Of a stretch of DNA of 64,000 nt, positions 11,618 through 23,870 are shown piece after piece. The notes under the pieces were generated by a model that saw only the letters and a program-made list of their open reading frames with translations, did no database searches and was not told the DNA's origin. The first letter of the stretch is position 1. Every line of letters starts with the position of its first letter. The position numbers were made by a program, and so were the translations under genes. The stretch comes from Linnemannia elongata (taxonomy: Eukaryota; Mortierellomycota; Mortierellomycetes; Mortierellales; Mortierellaceae): contig JAXBDG010000007.1 in NCBI GenBank assembly GCA_036320915.1, positions 2,108,001 to 2,172,000 of the forward strand, in the 5' to 3' direction.

Positions 11618-12475
11618 GTCTTTTTCTTTTTTGCTTTTAGTTGGTGAGTTGTTTAGCGGAGAAGGTGGGAGAAGAGCTTGGTAATTGGTGGTTGTGGGTG
11701 GAGATAGTGTGTGTGAGTGAGTAAGGCCAAACTGGTGTAGTGTAGTGTTCGAGAATTTGGAGAGGAAAGAAAGAAGATGATCCTATTGTAGTTTTCCACG
11801 TTTCAAATAAAAAAAAAAGAGTGTCCCCTTGTTTGTGGACTAGCTACCTGTGATGTGGCACCAGAACTTGTCTAATCGAATCGGCGCTTTCGTTTTTCCG
11901 TGGGTAAAGAAGTCCAATGGGAACACAAAAACAAAAGGGGAACACCTCAGCCTGCTCAATTCTACTCGGCAAAGTCCTTCTCGGCAAGCAGTAAAGAAGA
12001 ATTGAAAAAAAGCCCTTTCATACGAAAGGCGAACATGGAAGCTTCTTTTGGAGCTTGCTTACTCTCCCTCGTCTCCTTCGTCTCCCCCTTGCTCCTTGCC
12101 CTTGTGTTCTTTCTCCTCAATGCATATTCAGTATCCCTATTTTGTGATAATAAATGCAATATGCAAGACTCGCCAGGCACGGACTTCTTGGCTTACCCTT
12201 CTTTTATCTTTCTACCTCTTGCCTTAACAAAAGTAGACTCCAAGGAACAAACACAAACAACCCCTTTTTCTTGAAACCCGTCCCGCTGTGGGCGAATTCC
12301 AATACATCTTTGTTTTGTTCACCAAAGCCAAAATGACCTTTCTCGTCTGTCTTCGAATGGACCGAAACTCCTTTATTTGTTTTGCATATCGCTTACTCCT
12401 CTTCCTACCCCTTGTTCACTCCTCTCTCGTTCACGATACACTTTGTTTGGTATCAGAAAAAGGAGAAAACATGAC
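11618..12475. other. intergenic between solo module and num1 3' end
   Basis: It holds the upstream side of copy D and the 3' flank of the num1-like gene, whose stop is at 12476. Reading frames here are short and low in information; I support none as a gene. Confidence 0.5.
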
Positions 12476-15400
12476 TTAGGCAATCTCCCGCTCAGCCTGG
12501 GCTAGGATAGAGCCCCCATTCACCGTCCCGTTCCCGCCAACACCAACGGTCGAGGCATTGCCTACTCCATGTTTTCCGTTAACTCCTCCTCCTTGAGTAG
12601 TTGGGTAAGCCGTCGCAAGGTTGGTAACACTCGCCCGTTTCTCCGCGGCATTAGCGGCAGAAGCAGCCGAGGTCGAGATCACTCCAAGAGGAGTCCCCGA
12701 GGGTCCGATTCTGGGAGATCCAACGGCACTGGTCGGATTAGGGCTTGTTGATGACGAACCATCGCGAGAGGTCGAGGTTCGTCGAAATGCTCCCTGAATG
12801 CGAGCCAAGCTTGACTTCTTTCTGAGAGTGCTGCCTCCCATCTCGCTCTGGCGAAGGGTCATGACGGCGTCGTTGGTTGGAAGCGATGGTGCCGATCGGG
12901 AAGTAGAAGGGCGGTGGTTAGCCTGAACCTCAGACCACGTCTGGTTGTCGCCAGGCGCGTCTGCTCCAGGCGAGGAAGGACGCGAGAGCAAGTAAGAGAT
13001 CGACTATTACGAGAGGGAAAATGCGCATCGTGAGTTAGGAAAATTTTCGCGCCAACCCATACAGCATCTTAACGACTTTTTCACACTTGTAAACGAAAAG
13101 TTTGTAAAACAATTGGTCAAAGACTTACTCTGAACCACAGGTCGTGCTTCTCGCGTGTAGGGGCCTTCAACTTGATGTTGCGACTAGTGGTCTGAACCAC
13201 AAGACTGACGGTAGGCAGGTCCGAATTGGGTACCTCTTCGGTGATTTGAGTCACAGCAACAATCAATCCTAAATGCGCGCAAAAAGAAAATTTCGGCTAG
13301 TAATTAATCGTCATGCACCTTGCACACACTTCGCCATGACAGAAAACAGCAACAAAAAAAAGAAAAAAGAAAACAGGGTGAATGCGAAACGAGAAAAAAA
13401 AGGCAAAATTAGCAAATCACCTACCGCTCTTTCCAGATTGAAGCGTTGCTCCTCCTGAACCAGGGTTTTTCAAACTCCAGTGCATGGTCTTGGTGTATGG
13501 GTGAACCCACACATAACGCCAATGCATCTTTTCGTTCATCATGGTCGTGATCCTGCGACGGGTGTACTTCCAGAGGTAGTCACCAATCATCGTCTGAGTA
13601 ATCAACTGGATCATAGTTGGATCGGTGGGCGTCAAATCGAAATTAGAGCCGTTCGACATCCGTCTGCCATTGCGGAAATAGCCGTCGTGGTTGTAGTCAG
13701 TCGACATGCTGGAGATGGAGCCGTTGGGAGATGGCCTGTAATCGGGATGACGGCCGATCGTAACACCCGAAGAGTCCGTGATGTGGTGATGGTGAGTAGT
13801 ATTGCCATCTCCATTGTTAAGGTGAGTCAAGTTCACCTGGCTCGTGCTGGGGGCAGCGTACGTGTAGGTGGTGTGCGAAGAGACCTCGACGACGGTGGTG
13901 GATGGGCGACCCAATGGTACTTCGCCAGATGCAGTAGAACGCTCCTCCGTTTGAACCGTTACTGACGGCAAAGACACCTCCTTGTCTGTTGCAGCGAGGT
14001 GCGCAGGCGTAGGAGTAGACTCCTCGGCGGATGAAACGTTGTTTTGATCTGTAGAGTTCGCGGCGGCTGTTGTTACTGCCGCAACTGCAGCTGCGACTGC
14101 CAAAGGTGCCGCAGTCTCCAGCTTCGAGTGATTCTCCTCACCCTTGGCCTGCTCATAGGTTGAGGCTGCTTCGGTATGATCCTGAGACTGCTCCAGAGAT
14201 GCGTCAGGCGAAGTGGCGTTGTCCTGGTAGATAGACTTGATTCGGCCAGTATCCTTTGCACTTTGATCGCCACCGAAAGCTGATCCAAACGACACTCTGA
14301 CCTCGCGGTCCTCGGGCTCCAACGATGGCGTGTTTGTCACAGGCTCAGCAAGATCCGCTGGGACAGCAGGAACTGGTGGCGGTGACTCGACATCCGCTGG
14401 CTCCGAGATAGTCTGGCTCATATCGCAAGTATGGCGGCGCTCGCCCTCCGCATTAGACTTAGACGCGCGACGAGCAGACTTGTCGGCAGTGGGCTCGACG
14501 TCTCCTTCCTTAGGTTGTGCAGTGGGGCTAGGGGTATATTGCACATCGTTGGTCAAAGTATCATCGGCGGGCTTTGCAGTGGTAGGAGCGGCGACAGCTT
14601 CGGTGGTAGTGGGTGATGGTGAAACGTCGTCATTCTGAGCGGGCTCGAGAGTGGCGGCGACAACGGCAGGGACAACGACGGCGGCTGCTGCTGCAACAGT
14701 GGGGATATCGGTGGTGGGAACTGTGGGGATGACGTCGATAGGGATGTGCTTTGTCTCCGTTCCAGGCTTGCCAGTGATAACCGCCTCGGATTTCTCATCC
14801 TTGACTTCTGCAACAGCTTCCTTGTCATCAGAGTCTGGGGCGGAAGAGGAAACGCCATTGATAGCGGTCTTGGCTTGATCGCCTTTGTGAGGCTCAGCGG
14901 CTTCCTTGTCCTCGGCAGACTTCTCATTATCGACAACATCATTGCCCTCGACGGCGTCCTTGTCCAAAGAATCCGCAGTTGGTGAAGCGGTAACGCCATT
15001 GTTAGGTGGGATAAAGCCAGGGATGGTATGGATCCAGCTCTCAATCGGCTCGGTCATGACTTCCTGATCCTTGTATTCCGCAGCGGTCTTGACATTGGTG
15101 GTCGAGGTAGCCTGGGCAAGCTCGGCAAAGAGTCCACCGGTGGGGAAGGGAGAACCACGACCGTTGCTAAAGTCACGAGATCCACTCTCGGAAAGGCTCA
15201 TGCTCAGGTCGCGATGGTCATGGCCGTCAACATCATCCAGAACATCCATGTCCGATGCGTTGTGGGATCCGTGGCCTTGGAGAAGCCCCAAGCTCGATTT
15301 CTCGTTCAGAGGCGTGGGCTCAAAGACGGCAACTCCCTCGAGACGCATAGTCTCGATCGTCTCCTCACGGTCCGCAAGCATCTTGACCAGCTCCTCCTTC

Positions 15401-17890
15401 TCCACCAAAAGCTCCTCCTTCTCGGTAATAAGCTCCTCCTTTTCAGTGATCTCCTTGCTGAGCTTCGATTGGAGCTCGCTGATGATGGACTGTTGATGAG
15501 CAAAGGACGTCTCTCGAGCCAATGATGCGACCTTGGGTTCGACGACTGCAGGCGTGACGATGGCTGGAACAACGACTTCCTCGCCACTGATAGCCCTAGC
15601 TGGGGCCTGAATCAAGACAGGTGCCTCGACAGTAGGCTCAGCAGCAGCCTTTTCCTCCATCTCCTGGGCCAGAGCAATCGCATCCAGAGTCGCTTTCTTG
15701 GCGAGTTTTCGCTGCTGAAGCGTCATGGTGGCGTTGAGGTCGTCAACTTTGGTCAATAAATCGGATTTCTCGCGCTGGATTCCTGCCATATGCTTCCGCA
15801 TTGTCGCCATATCCTGCTCATGTCGTGATTTGGTAATTTCTAGCTGGCTAGACGTCTTTTCTTCCTTGTCCTTGAGCTGCTCGACCTGCTCTGTTGCCGT
15901 TGCGAACGCCTTTTGCACCTTGGCATTCTCATGAGTGGCCTTGGACAGCTGGGCTTGCAAATCTACGTTCTGATTCCGGAGTTCCTGGTTCTGAAGCTCC
16001 AAGTTCCACTGATCCTCCTTCTGACGCTCTATTTAAATAGTGATAGCTATGTTAGGCCCTGATACTTCTAAAGGCTTGGGTGGGCAAAAGAGTAACATGT
16101 CTGACAACGCTTACTAATTACCTTCATTCTCTTCACGGAGTCGACGCTGCTTGTGCAAAGCATCGATGATTCGCTCCTGTTCGTTGATTTTGAGGTCATA
16201 CTCCTGGTTCAGCTTCTCTTTCAACTCGGCTTGAGTAGTCCAGTAGCGAACTTGGTTCAACAACTCTTCCTGAATCTGTAGAGGGAAGGCGGCATCATTT
16301 GTTGAGGGAGCCGAGTTCATATTGACCTTGTGGCGACGGGGCTTGGATATCGTCTGAGCAGGGAGAGCGCTCGAGGGCAGTGCACTTGGACCAAGGATGG
16401 AGCTCGGCCGCGATGTCGAGAGATCATTTGTCGAGTTGGATGTTGTCACGGGCTGCAGAGCATAAAAAAAAACATATCAAAGGAGTATCAGGTGGTGGTC
16501 AGATATGATGGTGCTCTTGCTACCCATGTTCATTTCTCGTGCAAGAAATCGCTCAACCCGGACTAAGCAGTCGGCTCGCAGACTCGCAAGTGAAACTGGA
16601 CAGGCGTCTGCGCGCGCACAACCCCATGACAGGCCCGCATGCCGATTGTCGACTGTTGAGTATGAAGGTTTAGCACACCACTGCCCAGGAAAGGAATAGA
16701 GGATAGAGAGTGCCCCGAGTGGGATATTAAATTTGAATTGGTTGTGAGCACCCGATATTTGCATGGGACCAACGGCCCTTCAAAAGAAGAGAAAGAGGAA
16801 AGGGACAAACAAATAATAGAGATGGTGAAGGGAACTCGACCCACGTTCAGTAGCATCACAGTGTCCCAAACCGATCAGGTTTCAATACAACACAACATAA
16901 CACAACATAACATAACATAAACACAGGAGGGAGGGAGGGAGGGAGAGAGGAAAAGAGGAGAATAAAATAAAAATTGAAAAATGAGATGAGATCAAACGCT
17001 AAAAAGCCAAGTTTCAATGAACCCTCTCCCCTTTCCTTGTCGATTGCAGTACGCCCCTTTTTTATTCTCTCGCAATCCATTGTAATTGTAGTCCATTAAG
17101 ACAAGCAGATTCAACTGTACCACTACCACCCTATCTTGTCTCGTCAATTGCTGCACGCCCTCATGTTCACTCGCAATTTGTTCGGAACACCAGGCAAGTT
17201 TCCACTGACTACTGCTACCCTATCTTGTGTTGCTAATTGCATAATTGCAGTACCCCCTCTCTTGTTTATTCGCAATCCATTCATCCATTCGAATTGACGC
17301 TCTCCCCGTCCCCCCCCCCCCCCCCTGCCTCTTCTGCACACCATCAATCTTTCAGACACGCGGTTATGCCATCCACATGAATGCACAACCCTCTCTTCTT
17401 TTTTCTCCTTCTCTCTATCTCACATACACACAATGTCTTGCACACTTTCACTTACAAGTTGCGCGTCAATGAGGCTTTTCAGGCCTACAATGCCGTCTTG
17501 GCCCTCCTGAAAGTCGCGGTCCAAAGCGACGAGTTGCTCTCGGAAGGACTCTGGCAGTGGCTTTGATGCTGCTGCTGCATCATCACCCCTTTCGGAGGCT
17601 GCAGCATCAAGGCTCTCTCCTTGATCAGCGGTTGCCTGCTTCTCCTGGTCATCCAGCAATTGGAGCTGTTCAAAGCAGTTCTTGAGGTCCTCCTGGCGCT
17701 TGACAAAGAGCAACCCAATGGTCTGGGTCAACTGGAGGTCATTGTGGATATTCGTCAGGCGACCTTCGAGCTCGGCTCTCGCCTGGGCGATGGTTTGAAG
17801 GTTGCCGAGTGAGGACGAGGTCGAGTTTCTAAGGGGTTGTCCTGGTGATCTCCTGGGCGAAAGCTGGGGTGCCGCAACGGATTCGGCCAT
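12476..17890 (-). CDS. num1: Num1/Mcp5/ApsA-like cell cortex protein
   Basis: Five exons on the complement: 17456-17890, 16122-16452, 13425-16028, 13129-13268 and 12476-13003, giving 1345 residues. The family anchors dynein and mitochondria at the plasma membrane and so positions nuclei and organelles. The N-terminus is helical and coiled-coil-like (residues 30-140, LQTIAQARAELEGRL onward), matching the membrane- and mitochondrion-associating region. A second coiled coil spans about 195-480 and includes a TEKEEL repeat. Residues 560-1030 are disordered, rich in Ala/Val/Thr/Glu. A C-terminal PH domain of the Mcp5 type lies at about 1060-1185 (MIGDYLWKYTRR, RYVWVHPYTKTMHW, KAPTREKHDLWFR), followed by a Ser/Pro-rich tail. 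The long internal tandem repeats of yeast Num1 are absent. The PH motif makes the family call strong; exon joins keep frame at every step. Confidence 0.88.
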
Positions 17891-18643
17891 ACTACCAATT
17901 TATCTGTCTGTGTCCTGGGTGCTTTGACTGTCGTGACTTATTTCGCTCCTTTTTGGTGGAGTCGTTATGGTGGGAAGGGGTCGGATGATAGAGTGGTTGA
18001 GAAACCGCAGCTGGTGGAGGAGAAGAGAATAGAGGGAGGAAGGAGTGAGAGAGGCAGGATGCGAGGGTCGAGTTGGTGTAGGGGGTTGTTGTTGTTGTTG
18101 TTGCGGCAACTGGTGGCTCTATTACATGAAGGAAAGAAGGAAGGAAAGAAGGAAGGAAAGAAGGAAGAATAGAAGAAAGGAAAAAAGATAGAAGGTCCAA
18201 GAGTCAGTGCGTGTGTTGGAAATAAGAGGGTGAGACAAGTGGGCGAAAGGTTAGAAGAGAGAGAGGGAGAGAGAGAGAGAGAGAGTGAGACAAAAAGAAA
18301 AAGTCGTTGGAGGGAAGAGCAGGCAGGGATAATGTAGGGTCAAGGCACATGGGTTCTGCCCTGTCCTGTCCTATCCTGTCCTGTCCTATCCTTCTTTCAC
18401 TCTGTCGCTCTCTGCTTTGCGTCCCAGCAGAGTTTGGGTTGCTTCGTGAAAAGGTATGTGAGGACAGAAGTGAAATTGAATGGCCTGTGATAGGGTAGGA
18501 AGAGGAGTGTTGGTGTTTTTGTCCCCTTTCCGTTCAGAGTACTGAGTGTGTGAGTGTGAGTAAGAGTAGGAATAGAGGAGAGGAGACAAACAGACAGACA
18601 GACAGACAGACTGACAAGAGGTGGTTGTTGCTTGTTGCTGTAG

Positions 18644-18677
<34 letters not shown>

Positions 18678-19110
18678 AGTTGTCGCAACGTACGATGGTA
18701 AAGAGGGCCGCAGTCTGGTAGGTTATGTTAGCTTTTGTTATGGTGTGCAGGAGACGGGGATCAGAGAGGGATGGGAATGGAGTGGGCAATGGTCCAATAA
18801 GGGTATGAAAAGGAGGGAATATTATTATTAGAGAGAATAGGCGAAAAAGAAGAAAAAAGGAAGGAGGAGAAAGGAGAAGGAATGCCAGGCAAAGGGCAAA
18901 GAAGAAGAGATGATGAGACAACGGACAACCAACCACCAACAAACATACAAACAAACAAACAAACAATAAAAGATGAAGAAGTGAGAGAGAGACAAACACA
19001 GGGAGATACACATGTATGGATGGTGACTGCTTACCCATATCCCCTTCTTGTCTTGTCTTGGGGTGCAACACCACATTCAAGTTCACAACAAACACACATA
19101 CACATAACCT
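17891..19110. repeat. microsatellite-rich region upstream of num1
   Basis: This non-coding stretch is packed with simple repeats: GAAGGAAA units at about 18127-18172, GA dinucleotides at about 18254-18286, GACA units at about 18595-18610, GTT triplets at about 18643-18677 and AAAC units near 18950-18966. The plus strand is strongly purine-biased. The apparent long reading frames in it are low-complexity by-products. It is the 5' leader and promoter side of the minus-strand num1-like gene. Confidence 0.75.
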
Positions 19111-21433
19111 CACATCTATGACTGACGACTAACGACCAACGACCAGCCAGGAACACCGAGTTTCTTCTCCCAGTTCAAAGATTCCTCCTTTCAAACTCGA
19201 CCCAAGACCACAAGTCAACTTGAACATAATAAGCTACGACGTGGGAGACGTAATAAAACTAAACTTGACGCGTCAGTTCACCGTGCTCCGCCAATTGATT
19301 CATAACACTGACAAAGCACATAGAGGATAAAAGTACTTCCAGTAAGGATACTTAAGTGGAGTTGTAAAAGCATAGGTGAAATCAAGATGCGCAAGCGCGG
19401 CGGCCTCAAGAGCCTCAAACCCAAAGGAAACCCATGGCAGCTAAATTCAACCTTCACCGGCTCTGTCAGAGGTAAGGTTGCCGACCGTCCGAATATTGGA
19501 ACCAAACGACTCCCCTGTCAGACGACAGCACCTTCAGCATATCAGCGCTGCTTTTGCTCAGGAACAACACGTAACCAGAAACTATACAACGTGTAATAGG
19601 GAAAATCAGAATACAAGCTACATCTCCCTGCCCCGAATGAGAAACTATCCCAAAAAGGTGTCCGAGCAACAACCCCAGGACTTGGAGTGCTTCGACCATT
19701 GCATCCGCGGGAACAACACAGGAACCTCTCAGGACCTCAGCATGTCGTCAATACCCCTATCAGGCGCTAACCCAATTCCTCTGATCAACTCCGGAACCAT
19801 ATACACGGGAGTCAATGGATGTACAGATCTCACCTACTTGTAAGGGAAGGATCATTATTAGCTGGTGCCGCGCATAGTGCAACTACCTTGTTCACTACTA
19901 CAGTTCTATCTAACAACCGCGCTCATCAATAAGGTTAGTCAGGAGGTCAAGAGATCCCTGCGGAGGTAATTATTTGTTCAGGAAAGCAATCCAGGAGGTT
20001 ACAGACTGATTGGATGTTCGACTACCACAGTCGTTGGGAATGGCCTGCTATGGATCATGTCGAAGAAAAGCTTCCTCGTTGTTATCCAGGGTGCAAGTTT
20101 CGAAGGCATGGCCAAGTACGAGTGCGGTTTTAAACCAACACTGTTAGATACGATTGATCAGGAGTTCACAGCTGCTTTTGACAACGTGGATGTATGCTTC
20201 ACAAAATGTATAAACCAACAATATACTAGTATTTCGACGTCCTTGCTTTTGTAGACTATGCTCGTTGGTATTGCTACTAGGACATGTTGAACAAGGATGA
20301 CAGAGCGCCTTGCAATGATTGGACTAACGAACCTCCTGAACCAAGGCGCAGGAATCTTTTTCGACTGTTGTGTGCGACGGAACGTTTTGTTGTCTACCTG
20401 GAAAATCCGCTTGGTCGCCTTGTGTTCGCTAGGATCAATTAAAAGGAACTGTGATTCAGAGTGCAACGATTCCCTGGATCTCACATGAAAAGTATGTGTA
20501 TGTGTTTGTTGTATTGCCTTTTGGATGGCTCCTTTGTTTTTTCTTGTTGACTTTTCATGTGTGTTCATGCATGCGTGTGTGAGAGCGAAAGTATATATGA
20601 ATGAAAATGTGCCTGTGTTTGTGTGTACCCATGAACGGTAGGATTGAAGATGGGAGAAGTGACCGCGGGGTGACTCCTGACGCTATGGGTGTCGACAAAT
20701 ATCTATACTTGGCAGGTGTGCGTTTGTCCGTTACGCATTGGCTGGCTGACGGTTGCGTTGAGAATGAAGAGGGAAACGGTCCATAAGAAAGAGGGGGGGC
20801 TGGATCCAGTCGAAGGCATGGATCTTGGCGATGGTATCGATCTCATTTGAATAACATTGGTACTTCATAAGCAAAGAGGGTGTCGTTTTTTGCCTTGTCC
20901 ATCGCATGATGTGCCATAAGTCCCGTGTTCATCTTTTTCCTTTTTTTCTTCTTTATGTCTTTCTTTTTTTTTTCTTTTCTCTTTCCTCTTTCCTCTTCCT
21001 TCTCACTCTCCCTCTTGTTCTCCTTATTCTTCTTCTCTGTCTCCTTCCTCCCTTCCTTTCCCTTACTTTTTCCTTATACGTTGACGACAACCCCAACGAC
21101 GATTCCCATTTAAACGCACCCTCATTGTACACATTGCTTAGTGCCAACAAGTACATCATCAGCAAGTGATCAGTCTTGAACATACTCCCTTGCCTTACCC
21201 TTTTCGTTTTTTTTTTTATCCTTCCCTCACTCCACCTTGTCTCTGCCTTCACGACAGTGCCCACCCGCTCATCTTCCTTTGTTCTTGTCGTCCACCTCTA
21301 CTTTAACGACTCTCTCCACGTTCTCTCCCTCGTTTTTTTTTAACTTTCGCGCCCAAAAAAAAAAAAAAAAAAAATAAGCATTGGCCCCCTGCGGTTGTAC
21401 AATTGAACAAAATCCGTTAACACACAAACCCAA
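19111..21433. other. intergenic with possible gene relics
   Basis: No complete gene is supported. Between about 19386 and 20490 the plus strand has several short readings of normal-looking composition, the best being 19982-20254 (GGYRLIGCSTTTVVGNGLL onward) and 19478-19843. They lack a shared frame or clear splice signals, so a decayed gene is possible but unproven. From 20900 to 21430 the sequence is CT-rich with a T/A-rich run ending in about 20 A at 21355-21374, which probably serves as promoter of the Sec14-like gene. Confidence 0.35.
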
Positions 21434-23479
21434 ATGAAGCACCACCACCATTCTGACCCTGCCAGTGTTGCACAGGCAACAGGCCATGTTGGCAACCTCA
21501 CCCCTGATCAATGGGAAGCACTGTAAGTATTCAGAAAACCAGTGTTCATTACGTATCAATGCATACCAGAGTGAGCAAAAGGAGAGAGAGGGAGAGAGCA
21601 TTTCTATTTCGTCCAAGTCCGTCCTAACGCAATCAACGCATTCTCCTTTCGCCCAACTCAAAAAACCAAAGAGGTGAGATCTGGTCGTTCCTGCTCCACC
21701 TTTGGTACTCTGAGCCTTCCTCGGCCTCATCAAAGTCGAACCACCCTCGTCGCGCCAGCAGCTATGGCATCTCTGCCTCAACCTCAAGCGCGAACGCAAC
21801 CTCGCCCAACATCAATGACACCCCTTCCCACCACGATCCCTCTTCAACTTTCACAGCGCCATCAATGGCTCCCTCCAGTCCAGGAGCAACAGGTCATCAT
21901 CAACAGTACAGCAGCACCGGTAGCACCGGACGGGGTGTCAGTCCACCCTTACCAGCCTCCCCTACTCGACTCAGCCAGTCTTTCTATCAACCATCCATAA
22001 CATCCTCTCCCGCCGGACCTACTTCACCAACATTCAACACTGGCAACAACCATCTCATTTCTTCCTTGCCTGGAGGTGCAGTGGCAGCTGCTGCCGCGTT
22101 GAAGAGATCGGCCGCCAAACTCAAGCCATGGCTCCCTGCTAAAAAGTTTACCTTCAAGTATTCACCCGCCGAGTACCAGACAGCATTCTGGTCGTTTGTC
22201 CAGGCAGAGCATCCCGATACGACTGTGTTGCGGTTCCTGAGGGCAAGAAAGTGGAATGTTGAGAAGGCAATGGAGATGTTGATCTTGGCACTCGAATGGC
22301 GTATCACCATGGATGTCGAGGAGGTCGTACAGGATGGTGAGGAGGCATTGGATGCAAAATACCCTGGATTCTTGGAGCAGCTCAAGAATGGCAAGGTCAT
22401 CTTTCGAGGTCATGATCGTCAAGGCCGACCCCTATGGTAAAGAAATCATGCATGAAGTCAATAGCAACACCACAACAAAAATGAGGGAAATGTGGGTGAA
22501 TGGTTGGATATGCATGCTTGTCTACCCACTTACTCACGTATTCCTTTCTCTCCCCTTGACTCTTTGATCTCTTATCGGCACCTCCTCTTGTCGTCTTGTT
22601 TGTTGCTTTGTTTTTTCTCATCATATCACACTAGCTTGTTGGACCCTAGTCAGCACAACCCGAATGCTCAAAGCCATCAGGCAGTGCAGAAGCTGTCTAT
22701 CTACGTGATCGAGACAGCGAGGATGATGTTAAAGCCTCCCACAGAGACCATATCCGTTCTCTTTGACATGAGCAACTTTTCCATGTCCAACATGGTAAGC
22801 ATACTGGGAAGACATGTATCCTTGATGTATTTCTTTAGGAGGTAACACCGGAATGTGAACACTAAAACTCTCTCTCTCGTCCGCTTTTGGACATCCATCG
22901 AAACCTTAGGATTGGCCCACCGTCAAGTTCTTTATTCATGCAGCAGAGGCGTGTTATCCGGAACTACTCGGTGTTTGCGTCGTCCACAAGGCGCCATGGT
23001 TGTTTGGCGCCATCTGGAAGATAATCTCGCCTATGCTAGACCCTGTCATCCGAGCCAAGATCCAGTTTACTAACAATCGCAAGGACCTGGAGGAGTTTGT
23101 TGCCCCCGATCAATTGATGAAGAATAAGGCCTATGAGGGACTGGACGAAACCCCTTACCACTACATTGACTCGATCCCTGACGAAAACCGACTCTTGCTG
23201 GAACCTTCCGAGGCGAAACAGCGTGCAATCGCCCGACGCAAGGAGATGGAATTAACGTTTGAGAGGCTAACTGAGGTCTGGCAAGGCCAGAAACAGCTCT
23301 CGTCGAGCGCTGCTGTGATCCAGGAAAGGAATGAGGTCGGACAACGGATGGCGGAGGTTTGGTGGGCTGCTGAACCCTACACTCGCGCACGGACAGTTTA
23401 TCACCGCATGGGCGCCATTCATACCCCTCCTCCTGCTCCCCCTGGCACACACGCCACAAAACCAGCTGAAAGTCATTAA
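21434..23479 (+). CDS. Sec14/CRAL-TRIO phosphatidylinositol transfer-like protein
   Basis: Four exons, 21434-21522, 21672-22436, 22635-22794 and 22910-23479, give 527 residues. The family moves phosphatidylinositol and related lipids between membranes and supports lipid signalling. After a short His-rich start, residues 20-45 (LTPDQWEALGEIWSFLLHL) form the N-terminal helix often seen in CSR1/Sfh2-type members. A Ser/Pro/Thr-rich linker follows to about 170. The CRAL-TRIO N-terminal helices cover about 195-245 (TTVLRFLRARKWNVEKAM). The lipid-binding lobe covers about 260-430: GHDRQGRPL, then a helix with VIETARM, then VLFDMSNFSMSNM, DWPTVKFFIHAAEAYYPEL with Cys in place of the first Tyr, and VVHKAPWLFGAIW. 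The tail to 527 is charged and helical. The order and motifs fit a CSR1-like protein; the exact paralogue cannot be settled by eye. Confidence 0.85.
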
Positions 23480-23870
23480 TCACCTATCGGATTGCTTTCT
23501 GTTACAACTGCCAAAGTTGCAAGGACAAAATAAACAGCGCTCTGTACTCCCTTCTTGCTTCGAAAATCAACAAATGGACAATAGACAATGGACAGAAAGG
23601 ACGGCGGTGTCAAGGGCAAGTGTGGGTTGAGCCCAACTTTGCTTTTTGTGGCTGATAAACCAATGCAGGAGGGTGAAATAAGAATGACCATCGGCACCCT
23701 GTTTACTCTTACTCGCCCCTTCTCCCACGTCCCTTTCTCTCCCCTCGCACTTCCAACCTCTTCCCCTGCCTCCTTCGAATTCTACCACCTCGACCATTGA
23801 GCTAAAGACCACACTGACAACACAAAAGGACTTGAATACTCACACGCAGAGGACTACAACAAAACCAAAG
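23480..23870. other. intergenic between Sec14-like gene and giant repeat gene
   Basis: It holds the 3' flank of the Sec14-like gene and the promoter of the gene at 23871, with a CT-rich stretch at 23700-23790. No separate gene is seen. Confidence 0.6.

Noticed and set aside
18397..19113. 238-codon minus-strand open frame
   Set aside because: It is made of microsatellite translations (poly-Asn, Phe/Leu/Ser-rich runs) and has no protein-like order.
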